This document shows, in pieces, positions 44,397 to 53,135 of a stretch of 64,000 nucleotides of DNA. Source of the stretch: an uncultured Oscillospiraceae bacterium (GTDB lineage Bacteria > Bacillota > Clostridia > Oscillospirales > Acutalibacteraceae); contig CASFCH010000046.1 of assembly GCA_949293315.1 (NCBI GenBank), positions 1 through 64,000 of the forward strand, written 5' to 3'. A program made the translations under genes and the position numbers. Position 1 is the stretch's first letter. The number at the start of each line of letters is the position of its first letter. Under the pieces are notes generated by a model that made no database searches, had not been told where the DNA came from, and was given only the letters and a program-made list of their open reading frames with translations.

Positions 44397-46804
44397 CAGC
44401 ACTCCACCCCTCTGAGCCGCTCCACCAGAGCCTCTCTGGAGAAGCTTTTCATCGACACAAGGGTAATGATCAGCGGTACGGCGATGAGCACGGCTGCATA
44501 GGCAAGGGCAAAGGCAACCGGGAACTGGAACGCCATATAATAAGCGCCAATATTGTAAAGTGCCTTACTTAAGGCAAACCCACACGCTGTGCCGGCCGTC
44601 ATGGTAACACCAACCGTTGCAAGAACTAAGATCAGGCTTTCGCCAAGGAGCATTTTTTGTATTTGCCCTTTTGACATGCCGATGGATTCAAGCATTGCCA
44701 GTTCCTGTTTTCTGGTTACAATGTTGGTAATCAACGTATTCATCATGCTCAGAATACTGAACATCATAATGAAAGTGGCAAGCCCGCTGATTGTGCCAAA
44801 GAGGGTGCTCATGGATTGTTCATCGGCCGCCTTTCTATCGGCAAGCGTTTGCATTTCCAACTCTGCTCTTTCGCCGATCATTCCGCTCAGCACTTCGCCA
44901 ACAGCGGCTTCTTTTTCAGGTTCAGTAGATACGAGCAAATTGGCATTCAACGTGTCGTAGGAGACAAAGTTCAGGATTGCCTGTTCAGGCATTAAAAACC
45001 ATCCCACAAGATTCTTGTTATCCCTTGTGTATTGGTCATTTAGCAGGCCGAGAATCGTAACTTTTTTCTCCGCCATCTGTTTTCCGTCGAAATAATGGAA
45101 CGTCAGGACATCTCCAACTTGGAACTGCCACCCGTATATTTCCTTTACATTCGCATTATCCGCAACCAATACGTAGTCGCCGGACATCAATTTGCCGTAA
45201 TCGGCCGATCCGTCTTCAATATATGCGCCTATGTTTTTTACTTCTTCCTCGTTCAGCGGGTAAACCATATCATCGTTGTCATATTCGTCCTGTTTGGGGA
45301 AATCAAAAATGATACCAAAATTCTTTAATTCCTCTACCCCTTTCACGCCGTCAATTGACAGTATCTCCTGTACCATTTCATCATCAAGAGGGGCCTCTGC
45401 CTGCAAACCGCTCATTCCATATTCATTGACATCCAAAGCTGCGCCTGAATAAGAAATATCGAATTCGGCATTGGCAAAATTACCCTGCCTTGAATAATTT
45501 GTTTGATTAAAAGATGACATGTAGGTGGCCGCCGTCATAAAGAGGATCCCGCCGAGCGCAAGGGAGAGCATGGTGACAGCCGCTTTCTTTTTGTTCTTTG
45601 AAAAGTTCATCACGCCCAGCCCAAAAGGCGTAAGACTGCGGCACAGTTTCCTGTTTGCGGCCTTTTTCATATCGTCCTGCGGCACATAGCGGAGCGCCTC
45701 CATAGGAGATACCGCAGCCGCCAGCTTTGCAGGCTTGTGCACGGAAATCATGGTGATGATGTAAACAACAATAAATACGCAGACCGCTATCAACAAGGTA
45801 TTGATAATACTGAAGCCGGACGGAAGGATAAAGTATCCCGCTATGCCGCCGATCAGGATACCAATGGGAGAGGCATAGAGGAAAAGCCTGCGCCCCTCCT
45901 TGGACACCAGCTTTTTCATCTGCTTTTTCGTCATACCAATGGTGCGGAGCTGCCCAAACTGATGGATCTTTCCGATAACGGACAGATAGAACACACCGTA
46001 AATAACCAGAATGCAGGCAAGCAGGATGACAAGCCCGACCAGGCCATAGATTAAAACATCCTGGGTATCTACGGACAGCGAGTCAAGGAACGCTTTGGAC
46101 GGGCTGATATATTTTCTTGCGATCCCTGCGTCGCTGCCGATCAGGTACATCGCTTCCTTACAATCTTCCGGGTGCATTGTTGTCGCGCCGTACAATTTGG
46201 CATAAACCTCATACGGGGAGTCCTTCAACTGGCTTCCGTTATCCGCATAGTCTTTGGAAAAGAAGGTTGCAAACTGTTTTGCGGTTTCTCCGCCTTTCAG
46301 GATACCCGTAACTGTAAAGGTTTCTGTGTTACCATCGTAAAAATTAAGCGTTACCCGGCCTCCGATTTGCGGCTCGACATTCATCCTCTTGAGCATTGCC
46401 GTCTGGACGGCGATTTCATTTTCTTTTTCGGGCAATTTGCCGCTTTCCAGTTCTCCGATCCGGATTTTATCGGAAAGCTCGCTGACATAGTACGGGATTA
46501 CCTCAAACCCGTCCATCTCGGAGGGCATCCCCGTCTTAACCTGAACTTGATAGGCAATGCGCTCATCGGCTTTTAAGGCTTCCACCTGACTGTCCGAGAG
46601 GTTATAGTAGCCGACCTCCTGTGCGTGGGAAAGCTGCCTTTGAGTATCTTCCCGCTGACCTACGGCGTACATCAGGATTGCCATCAGCAGGGCAGACGCC
46701 AAAACAATCGTGATCATTACAAAGATGTTGCGCATACGGCTTGACTTTAAGCTCTGCCTGGACATCTGCGCAATCATTTTGGAACTTATCTTCTTATTGC
46801 TCAT
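44396..46804 (-). CDS. ABC transporter permease, two FtsX domains
   Basis: An 802-residue permease of the MacB/BceB-like peptide-exporter group. An N-terminal membrane helix (about 28-48) and an extracellular domain (about 50-240) precede a three-helix FtsX core (about 255-370). A second helix (about 405-430), a second extracellular domain (about 440-670) and a second FtsX core (about 675-795) follow. It follows its ATPase by 12 bases. Such pairs next to two-component systems often expel or sense antimicrobial peptides; the substrate here is unknown. Confidence 0.92.
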   Translation of the reverse strand: MSNKKISSKMIAQMSRQSLKSSRMRNIFVMITIVLASALLMAILMYAVGQREDTQRQLSHAQEVGYYNLSDSQVEALKADERIAYQVQVKTGMPSEMDGFEVIPYYVSELSDKIRIGELESGKLPEKENEIAVQTAMLKRMNVEPQIGGRVTLNFYDGNTETFTVTGILKGGETAKQFATFFSKDYADNGSQLKDSPYEVYAKLYGATTMHPEDCKEAMYLIGSDAGIARKYISPSKAFLDSLSVDTQDVLIYGLVGLVILLACILVIYGVFYLSVIGKIHQFGQLRTIGMTKKQMKKLVSKEGRRLFLYASPIGILIGGIAGYFILPSGFSIINTLLIAVCVFIVVYIITMISVHKPAKLAAAVSPMEALRYVPQDDMKKAANRKLCRSLTPFGLGVMNFSKNKKKAAVTMLSLALGGILFMTAATYMSSFNQTNYSRQGNFANAEFDISYSGAALDVNEYGMSGLQAEAPLDDEMVQEILSIDGVKGVEELKNFGIIFDFPKQDEYDNDDMVYPLNEEEVKNIGAYIEDGSADYGKLMSGDYVLVADNANVKEIYGWQFQVGDVLTFHYFDGKQMAEKKVTILGLLNDQYTRDNKNLVGWFLMPEQAILNFVSYDTLNANLLVSTEPEKEAAVGEVLSGMIGERAELEMQTLADRKAADEQSMSTLFGTISGLATFIMMFSILSMMNTLITNIVTRKQELAMLESIGMSKGQIQKMLLGESLILVLATVGVTMTAGTACGFALSKALYNIGAYYMAFQFPVAFALAYAAVLIAVPLIITLVSMKSFSREALVERLRGVEC

Positions 46805-46816
46805 TGTGCTCCCCCC

Positions 46817-47482
46817 TTACGCGTGGATTTTGCCATCTTCAATACGGATCCGAACATCCGCCTTTTCCGCAATCTCAGGGTTATGGGTAATCATCACGAT
46901 GGTCTGATGGAACTTTTCGCTTGTCATTTTTAAAAGGTCGATCACCTTATCGCTTGTGTGGCTGTCGAGGTTGCCCGTGGGCTCATCTGCCAGAATAATG
47001 GCCGGTTTAGATACGAGCGCCCGTGCAATCGCGACACGCTGCTGCTGGCCGCCGGAGAGGTGGCTCGGGTAGTTTGCCAGCTTCCCATCCAGGCCCAAAA
47101 AAGAACTGACCTCCCGCAGGAAAGCCTCATCCTCCTTTTTGCCGTCCAACCGCACGGGGAGCACAATATTTTCATATGCGGTGAGGTAAGGGATCAGATT
47201 GTAATTCTGGAAGATGAATCCAATCCGCTTCCGGCGGAATATGGTGAGCTGCTCATCCGTCATCGATTCCAGATTTTGATCCTCCACCTGTACGCTTCCG
47301 GCGGTAGGGGTATCCAGCCCGCCGAGCATATTGAGCAGCGTCGATTTGCCGCTGCCGGAGGTGCCGATAATCGCCACAAACTGACCGCCCTCAATGGAGA
47401 GGCTCACATCGTCAAGCGCCTTGACGAGGCTCTCGTCTTTTCCGTAATATTTCTTTAAATGAGTCGCATTTAAAATATTCAT
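46817..47482 (-). CDS. ABC transporter ATP-binding protein, MacB/LolD type
   Basis: ATPase of the FtsX-type transporter (221 residues). Walker A is [10 protein letters not shown], the signature [15 protein letters not shown], Walker [13 protein letters not shown], and the H-loop VMITHN. It is the first gene of the three-gene transporter operon. The two-component genes upstream, on the same strand, are separated from it by a terminator and a repeat array. Confidence 0.95.
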   Translation of the reverse strand: MNILNATHLKKYYGKDESLVKALDDVSLSIEGGQFVAIIGTSGSGKSTLLNMLGGLDTPTAGSVQVEDQNLESMTDEQLTIFRRKRIGFIFQNYNLIPYLTAYENIVLPVRLDGKKEDEAFLREVSSFLGLDGKLANYPSHLSGGQQQRVAIARALVSKPAIILADEPTGNLDSHTSDKVIDLLKMTSEKFHQTIVMITHNPEIAEKADVRIRIEDGKIHA

Positions 47483-47593
47483 ATCCGTTCCTCCTGTATT
47501 TTCTTGATATCTCCATCATATCCGGCGGGAGAAATTCCGCAATATCAAACGCAAAATCTAACATTCACGGCGCAAAATTTAAGGGGAAACGGA

Positions 47594-47625
47594 TAAAAAA
47601 TAACCCACAGCGTTGGCTGTGGGTT
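47594..47625 (-). terminator. Terminator downstream of response regulator-kinase-RAYT operon
   Basis: AACCCACAGC and GCTGTGGGTT form a perfect 10-bp stem with loop GTTG. On the minus strand it is followed by A and six T. Confidence 0.88.
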
Positions 47626-47710
47626 GTGGTAAAAATTTGTACAATTCAAAGAGACTTCCTGAATCGAGATGTTTTGCAGCATATGTCGCCCAGAATCTGC
47701 ACAATCCCCC

Positions 47711-47736
47711 GTAGGGAACGCCGCCCCCGGCGTTCC
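47711..47736 (+). repeat. REP-like palindrome, subtype B, copy 9
   Basis: Perfect subtype B in plus orientation, the mirror of copies 2, 4 and 6. Confidence 0.9.
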
Positions 47737-47891
47737 GAAAGAGAGGCCAAGGGAAAGCCGAAAGTCACCGGTTGTCAGACCAATGGGTTCTCTTCCTCGA
47801 TTTATTGCCCCAAAAGAGGGAGCCTTGGATTGGTACAGGTTTTCCGCTTTATCTTCTTCCAAAGCTTTTGCGAACCATCAATCTGTGCGGC

Positions 47892-47917
47892 GGAACGCTG
47901 AGGGCAGCGTTCCCTAC
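47892..47917 (-). repeat. REP-like palindrome, subtype A, copy 10
   Basis: Perfect subtype A with the GTAG head on the minus strand. Confidence 0.9.
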
Positions 47918-48010
47918 GGAAGCTGGTATAAAAAAGTACTCCGAGAAAAGCCGGTAGATTCTTTTGAAATGTTTTACATTGTACATCGCCCGGAATCTGC
48001 ACAATCCCCT

Positions 48011-48036
48011 GTAGGGAACGCCGCCCCCGGCGTTCC
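48011..48036 (+). repeat. REP-like palindrome, subtype B, copy 11
   Basis: Perfect subtype B. It ends two bases before the stop codon of the RAYT gene. Confidence 0.9.
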
Positions 48037-48038
48037 AT

Positions 48039-48491
48039 TCAGAAGGAATACAATTCATCCTCTATCCATTTGCTCGGATTGTTTTCAATGTATTCTGCTT
48101 TCGTGAGATAATCTTCCTCATCGCGGATAATATGGTCATAAAAGCTCTTTTGCCAGATCGGACGTCCCACCGCGCGGCTAACCACGGATTTCAGGGCGCG
48201 AATATCCTCTGATATATTCTTCCCCGTTTTACTTTTAATGACAATTAAATGGATATGATTGGGCATAATCACATATTTGTCTATGCCCGGTATAAGCCTG
48301 AGATGCTCTTCAACGATTTTTCCAATGGCAGTCAGTTCGATTTTCGGAACGCTGAGGGCAGCGTTCCCTACGGGAATTCTGGAAAGAATACACTTTCTGT
48401 CCCTGGTGCATATTGTGATGAAATAGGTGCCGTTTCCGGCATAGTCATATCCCTTTAAACGATTGGGCTTTCTGTTCGGAAGATTTGTCAT
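48039..48491 (-). CDS. REP-associated tyrosine transposase (RAYT, Y1_Tnp fold)
   Basis: A single-strand nuclease/transferase related to IS200/IS605 TnpA, thought to mobilise or process REP palindromes. The 150 residues show the N-terminal KGYDYAGNGTYFITICT strand, the HUH-type motif PNHIHLIV (H79, H81) and the segment WQKSFYDHIIRDEEDY with candidate catalytic Tyr118, then AEYIENNPSKW. Residues 41-49 (VGNAALSVP) are encoded exactly by a subtype A repeat. The ATG overlaps the kinase stop (TGATG), so it is the third gene of the response regulator-kinase operon. The reading frame is intact. Whether it is active is unknown. Confidence 0.9.
   Translation of the reverse strand: MTNLPNRKPNRLKGYDYAGNGTYFITICTRDRKCILSRIPVGNAALSVPKIELTAIGKIVEEHLRLIPGIDKYVIMPNHIHLIVIKSKTGKNISEDIRALKSVVSRAVGRPIWQKSFYDHIIRDEEDYLTKAEYIENNPSKWIEDELYSF
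48346..48371 (-). repeat. REP-like palindrome, subtype A, copy 12, inside RAYT gene
   Basis: A perfect subtype A copy in the coding strand of the RAYT gene. The GTAG head begins exactly at codon 41 and the frame is preserved through it. Confidence 0.92.
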
Positions 48492-49810
48492 CAAACAATT
48501 GATTCTCCGTTTCCTTTCCCGGGCACAGGCAGCAAAATTTTCAAAGTAAACTTTCCATCCGCCCGTCTTGTGGTGCAGGTGCCGCCGTACTTTTCGGCGG
48601 CCTTTTGCATGTTGGAGAGGCCGAAGCCGTGCAGAAGGCTGTCCGCTTTGGTAGTCCGCTTCCCCTTTGGCAGCGCTTCCGCCGCACAGTTGTTCTCGAT
48701 CAGGATGGAGACAAAGTTCTGCACCTTGCCCGCCTTTACCAGAATGACGCGGTCCTCTTCCCGCAGCTTTTCACAGGCCTCGATCGCATTGTCGATCCCA
48801 TTGCCGAAAAGGGTGCTGATGTCCAGCGGTTCAATAAAATCCACGCCTTCAAAATCCACAACGGCGGAAAAATCGATGTGATTTTCCCGCGCCTTTTCGG
48901 ATTTGTCCTTGAGGATGATATCCAGGAATTCATTGCCCGTATGGATATAGTTTTCATAGTCTGCGATCTGGGTGCGCAGCTCCTGTGCCATCTGGCGGGT
49001 CTCCTCGGTGTTCTGCATGCTCTCCAGCACCAGCAGGTGATTTTTCATATCATGATAGATGGAGCGTATCCGCTCCTCGTCTTTTAATTTATCCTGATAA
49101 TAGGCGTACTGCTGTTGTAGTTGTGCGATCTGCACCTTGTCCCGCTGTTCCTGCTCCCGGAGATACAGGATATTCTTTGCGTACATAAAGATTATGAAAA
49201 AAATTGTTGCTAATACGCCGCTGCTTATATATAGCGTTAAATCCGCAACCCGCTCTAAATTCACTACATTAAAAACAGCAAGAATGGAACATGCAAAAGC
49301 AAACATAAAAACTAAAGTTAAAATAATGCTGTCTTTTATCTGGATTTTATATTTGAAATTTTTAAATGCTACATATACTATACCAAGTATCAACAGGCGT
49401 GCTGCCAAAGCGATAACGTAAATCTCCCACCTTGTAAAAGCCTGACCATCTACCGTAACAAGTTGGTTGTTTCCGTACAGATAATATCCAAAACTATAAG
49501 CAATGGTTTCCATCAAAGTTGAAGCTACAATTATCCACACTTCAACCGCTGTAATAATCTGATAGATAGTGTCTTTATAGCATATTTTTAAAATTGCAAT
49601 AGCAAATAGAAAAATCAGCGGCATTTTCCAAGCACCAAGATATGTAAACCAAGTCAGGGCATAGGTCAGCACAATAAACGCTATCGGCGGAATAAATTTG
49701 TTGATCGCCGACTGAAACCGGGGCTCTTTACACAAGCACCTGCTAATTACATATAAGCAGAAGCCTTCCAATATGGTAGAAAGAATATCCAGAGTCTGAT
49801 ACAGCCACAT
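48491..49810 (-). CDS. Agr-type sensor histidine kinase (GHKL family)
   Basis: Paralogue of the orphan kinase at 6094-7401. Residues 1-210 form about six membrane segments with low GC coding sequence. The linker and kinase domains (about 215-430) are nearly identical to the paralogue, with the phosphoacceptor His253 in YHDMKNHLLVLE, GNGIDNAIEAC and HGFGLSNM. The ATG at 49810 overlaps the response regulator stop (TGATG); a GTG at 49813 is possible. No AgrB or AgrD precursor lies nearby, so the signal is not obvious. Confidence 0.92.
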   Translation of the reverse strand: MWLYQTLDILSTILEGFCLYVISRCLCKEPRFQSAINKFIPPIAFIVLTYALTWFTYLGAWKMPLIFLFAIAILKICYKDTIYQIITAVEVWIIVASTLMETIAYSFGYYLYGNNQLVTVDGQAFTRWEIYVIALAARLLILGIVYVAFKNFKYKIQIKDSIILTLVFMFAFACSILAVFNVVNLERVADLTLYISSGVLATIFFIIFMYAKNILYLREQEQRDKVQIAQLQQQYAYYQDKLKDEERIRSIYHDMKNHLLVLESMQNTEETRQMAQELRTQIADYENYIHTGNEFLDIILKDKSEKARENHIDFSAVVDFEGVDFIEPLDISTLFGNGIDNAIEACEKLREEDRVILVKAGKVQNFVSILIENNCAAEALPKGKRTTKADSLLHGFGLSNMQKAAEKYGGTCTTRRADGKFTLKILLPVPGKGNGESIV

Positions 49811-50523
49811 CACACCAGATCCCCCCAGTAGCCGGCCAGCTGCTCCATAAACTCCTTGCGTTTGGGTTGGCTGATGGGGATGCGTTCACCGGTGGTCAAA
49901 ACGGCCTCCAGATTCTCCACCCCTTTGACGTATGCCAAATTGACAATAAAACTGGCGTGGCACCGGCAAAAACAGGGCTGTGTTTCCAGCAGGGAGGACA
50001 CCCACTTCATGTTTTTGTGAATCACCTGCTCCTGCCCGTCAAAGTGCAGCAGCACATTGCGCTTCTGTGTCTCGGCATAGCGCAGATTTTTATACAGGAC
50101 CTTGTACTTCCCATTCTCATTGGAAAAGCTCAGGGACGGTTCCTCCTTGCCCTGGTAGTGGGTGAAAAAACGGTCCAGCTCCATCTTCAGGCGGCCGTAC
50201 TTGAGCGGCTTTAACAAGTAGTTGAACGCGCCAAACTCGTAGCCCTTCCACACATACTGCGGCAGGGAGGTCACAAACATCAGCCCAACTGTGCTGTCCA
50301 TCCGGCGGAGCTCCTCCGCAGTCTTCAGGCCGTCGAGCTTTTCCATGCGGATATCCATAAAAATCAGATCATACTCGGGCCGGTAATCCGCGATCAGTTC
50401 GCTCCCATCCCGGAAAATATGATACGCAAATGTTTTCCCTGTTTCTTTTTCATACCGCTCGAGAAGTGATTTTAACTGATCGATAAACGGCTGTTCATCA
50501 TCGCAGATTACGATTGAAAACAT
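49810..50523 (-). CDS. LytTR-type response regulator (AgrA family)
   Basis: Transcription factor partner of the downstream kinase. The receiver domain (about 1-120) has the acidic pair D8/D9, phosphoacceptor Asp57 in IFMDIRM, and the switch Lys in LLKPL. The LytTR DNA-binding domain (about 135-235) shows CFCRCHASFIVNL and TTGERIPISQPKRKEF. It has 237 residues. GGGAGG and a TTGATT-17-TATAAT promoter precede it. The nearby ABC transporter and other LytTR targets are candidates for control. Confidence 0.95.
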   Translation of the reverse strand: MFSIVICDDEQPFIDQLKSLLERYEKETGKTFAYHIFRDGSELIADYRPEYDLIFMDIRMEKLDGLKTAEELRRMDSTVGLMFVTSLPQYVWKGYEFGAFNYLLKPLKYGRLKMELDRFFTHYQGKEEPSLSFSNENGKYKVLYKNLRYAETQKRNVLLHFDGQEQVIHKNMKWVSSLLETQPCFCRCHASFIVNLAYVKGVENLEAVLTTGERIPISQPKRKEFMEQLAGYWGDLV

Positions 50524-50552
50524 GGCGGCACCTCCCTGATTGATCCGGTAAC

Positions 50553-50581
50553 ATTATACTGAAATACAATGTTTGAATCAA
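50553..50581 (-). promoter_or_regulatory. Promoter of response regulator-kinase-RAYT operon
   Basis: On the minus strand TTGATT (50576-50581) and TATAAT (50553-50558) are 17 bases apart. Confidence 0.75.
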
Positions 50582-50593
50582 GCCCCCGTCCGG

Positions 50594-50622
50594 TTTACAA
50601 CAACCGCCTTTTGTGGTATCCT
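50594..50622 (+). promoter_or_regulatory. Promoter of patatin gene
   Basis: TTTACA (50594-50599) and TATCCT (50617-50622) with a 17-base spacer; TG before the -10. Confidence 0.65.
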
Positions 50623-50657
50623 GTATTCTGAAAAACCGGCACAGGGAGGTCTTACGG

Positions 50658-51494
50658 ATGAAAACAGGTGTTATTGATGTGGGCGGCGGCCTGCGCGGCA
50701 TCTACGCCGCGGGCATACTGGACCACTGTATGGATCAAGGGATCCATTTTGACTGCTGCATTGGCGTATCGGCCGGGAGTGCAAACATGATCTCCTACAT
50801 GGCGGGGCAGCGCGGGCGCAACTATCGCTTTTATACGGAATACGCCTTCCGCAAGGAGTACATGGGCGCGGGCAACTACCTGCACGGCGACGGATATATC
50901 AACATGGATTACATCTACGGCACGCTCTCCAATGCGGATGGAGAGGACCCCTTTGACTACGAATCGTTTGTCAAAAATCCGGCCCAGTTTTTCGCCGTGG
51001 CGGCGGAGGCGATCTCCGGCCGGGTAAAATACTTTGACAAAAATGACGTGGCCCAGGATGACTACCGGGTGCTGTGCGCGTCGTGCTGCATCCCGGGGGT
51101 CAATCCGCCGTATGAGATCGACGGCGTCGCCTACTTTGACGGCGCGCTGGCCGATCCCGTCCCCGTACAGAAGGCGCTGGACGAGGGGTGTGACCGCATC
51201 GTGCTCCTGCTGACCAAGCCGCTGGAGATGGCGCGCGATCCCAAAAGGGATGTCATTGTGGCGCGCACCATCCGACGCCGCTACCCCATGGCATCCTATC
51301 AGCTGAGCAAGCGTGCCGAGCGGTACAACGCCGGGGTGGATCTGGCCAAAAAATTGCAGGAGGAAGGGAAGGCGCTGATCCTCGCGCCGGACGATATCAC
51401 CGGCGTGGACACGCTCACCAAGAACAAGGAGGCCCTCTGCCGCCTGTACGACAAGGGGTATCAGGACGGAGAAAAAATTTCAGAGTGGTTTTGA
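50658..51494 (+). CDS. Patatin-like phospholipase
   Basis: A predicted cytoplasmic acyl hydrolase with a Ser-Asp dyad (278 residues). The oxyanion motif GGGLRG is at the N-terminus, the nucleophile elbow is GVSAGS and the dyad Asp is in DGALADP. RYPMASYQLSKRAERYN and the C-terminal half match the clostridial YjjU/RssA-like group. The start MKTGVIDVGGG at 50658 follows GGGAGG; upstream in-frame codons lie in the leader. Confidence 0.92.
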   Translation: MKTGVIDVGGGLRGIYAAGILDHCMDQGIHFDCCIGVSAGSANMISYMAGQRGRNYRFYTEYAFRKEYMGAGNYLHGDGYINMDYIYGTLSNADGEDPFDYESFVKNPAQFFAVAAEAISGRVKYFDKNDVAQDDYRVLCASCCIPGVNPPYEIDGVAYFDGALADPVPVQKALDEGCDRIVLLLTKPLEMARDPKRDVIVARTIRRRYPMASYQLSKRAERYNAGVDLAKKLQEEGKALILAPDDITGVDTLTKNKEALCRLYDKGYQDGEKISEWF

Positions 51495-51509
51495 TCAGAA
51501 GAACCAATG

Positions 51510-51537
51510 CCGGAGTCCAATGGGCTCCGGTTTTTTT
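51510..51537 (+). terminator. Terminator of patatin gene
   Basis: CCGGAG and CTCCGG stem with a 9-base loop, followed by seven T. Confidence 0.85.
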
Positions 51538-51651
51538 GTACCCTACCCACGCTCTTCGGGGGGATTTGCGCAGAATTTTTCCGCACCGTAAAAAGTAGTT
51601 GTGTTTTACTATGCCCCTCATAATATGATTTATTGTAATTATATTTTTTCA

Positions 51652-51680
51652 TTGACTATAAAACTTTTTAGTAATATATT
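51652..51680 (+). promoter_or_regulatory. Promoter of symporter-sulfatase operon
   Basis: TTGACT (51652-51657), 17 bases, TATATT (51675-51680) in very AT-rich sequence. Confidence 0.65.
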
Positions 51681-51729
51681 ATAAATTGTAAGAATCCATT
51701 TGATTGAATCAGGGAGGGATATGGGAACA

Positions 51730-53118
51730 ATGGAAGGAAAACTCACATTTAAAAACTATGTGGGCTACACCATGTGCGACTTTGGCAATAACCTCGCCTT
51801 CTGCGTGATGAGCTCGTACCTGTCCATCTACTGCTCGGACATCATCGGGATGTCGGGCATTGCGATCACGGCGATCATGGTCATCGCCCGTGTATGGGAC
51901 GCGATCAACGATCCGATGATGGGATTCCTGGCCCAGCGCAAAAAGCCGGGCAAGGGCGGGAAGTATAGGCCGTTCATCCTGATCGGCGGGTACCCGCTCG
52001 CGATCTCCGCCGTGCTGGTGTTCGTCAAGCTCACGGATAATCTGACGGTAAACACCATCTGGGTGGCGTTTGCGTACATTCTGTACGGGATGCTGTACAC
52101 GGTGCTGCTCGTGCCATACGGATCACTTGCCAGCGTCATGACCACGAAGGACAATGAGCGCAGCATCCTGTCCATGTGCCGGGCCGTGGGCGGCGGCGCG
52201 GGGAATCTGCCCTCCCTGCTGTTCCCGATCCTGGTGATGACGGCCGGGGAGAGCGGCAATCAGATGGACGCCGATAAGCTGCTCATCGGCATGGTCATTA
52301 TCGCCGTGGCGATGATGGCGCTCTACACCATGGCATACAAATTCACGACCGAGCGGGTCATCGTGGAGGAAAAGCCGCAAAAGATCCGCGTGGCCGCCAC
52401 GGTGAAAGGCCTGCTCAAGAGCCGCGCCTTTGTGACAATGAGCCTGATCGGCTGCCTGCTGATCGCCGTACAGATGTACACGAGCACGGTCAACCTGTAC
52501 CTGTTCAAGGACTACTTCCAGCGCAGTGCGATGAACACGGTGTACATGGTGATCTCCTACGCACCGATGGTAGTGATGATCCCCTTTGCCAACATGCTGA
52601 TTAAAAAGTTCGGTAAAAAGGAGATCAGTGTGGTCAGCCTTGGAATCTCCGTGATTGCGAGCTTTTTGACCTTTATTCTCCACCTTGGATATGACGGCAT
52701 CTGGCCGTTCATCGTGCTCGCCTTCTTCATCAACGCGGGCGTGGGCTTCCTGACGCTGGAGGTCTGGTCCATGGCGGCGGATATCATCGACCATCAGGAG
52801 TGGGTCACCGGCAAGCGGGAAGAGGCGGCCAACTACGCGATCTTTACCTTTATGCGCAAGATCGGCCAGGCGATCGCCGCGCTCGCCCCGTGGTTCGTGA
52901 GCCTGGCGGGATATGACAGCTCTATCGTGGGGTCCGGTATCTCGCAGGGTGACGCCGTGCTCAGCGGGATGTACAACGTGGCGACACTGATCCCGTTTAT
53001 TATGTTCCTGATCATGTTCATCCTGGCGCTGCTCTATCCGCTGAATAAGAAGACCACCGAGCGGATGCACCGAGAGTTAGAAGAAGCACGCGCCAAATAT
53101 ACGGTTGAAGTGGTGTGA
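51730..53118 (+). CDS. GPH-family sugar:cation symporter (MelB-like)
   Basis: A twelve-segment transporter of the glycoside-pentoside-hexuronide:cation family. YTMCDFGNNLAF near the N-terminus and VWDAINDPMMGFLAQR are the family hallmarks; SMAADIIDHQEWVTGKREEA near 360 is a second. GGAGG lies 12 bases before ATG 51730 (MEGKLTF), but only three before ATG 51721, so 51730 is preferred. A sulfatase follows 17 bases later, suggesting uptake of a sulfated glycan fragment. The substrate is inferred. Confidence 0.9.
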   Translation: MEGKLTFKNYVGYTMCDFGNNLAFCVMSSYLSIYCSDIIGMSGIAITAIMVIARVWDAINDPMMGFLAQRKKPGKGGKYRPFILIGGYPLAISAVLVFVKLTDNLTVNTIWVAFAYILYGMLYTVLLVPYGSLASVMTTKDNERSILSMCRAVGGGAGNLPSLLFPILVMTAGESGNQMDADKLLIGMVIIAVAMMALYTMAYKFTTERVIVEEKPQKIRVAATVKGLLKSRAFVTMSLIGCLLIAVQMYTSTVNLYLFKDYFQRSAMNTVYMVISYAPMVVMIPFANMLIKKFGKKEISVVSLGISVIASFLTFILHLGYDGIWPFIVLAFFINAGVGFLTLEVWSMAADIIDHQEWVTGKREEAANYAIFTFMRKIGQAIAALAPWFVSLAGYDSSIVGSGISQGDAVLSGMYNVATLIPFIMFLIMFILALLYPLNKKTTERMHRELEEARAKYTVEVV

Positions 53119-53135
53119 CAAAGGGAGGGAGTAAC

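Larger units (their letters stand above)
47483..48038. other. Intergenic repeat array between RAYT gene and ABC operon
   Basis: It contains a minus-strand terminator and three alternating repeat copies spaced 181 and 119 bases, matching the spacings at 7.5-8.0 kb. The bases between copies are inverted, diverged homologues of those in the 5.7 and 7.8 kb arrays. No gene is supported. Confidence 0.75.

Noticed and set aside
48491-50523. A complete agr quorum-sensing locus
   Set aside because: Neither an AgrB-type peptidase nor a candidate AgrD peptide was found around either kinase.
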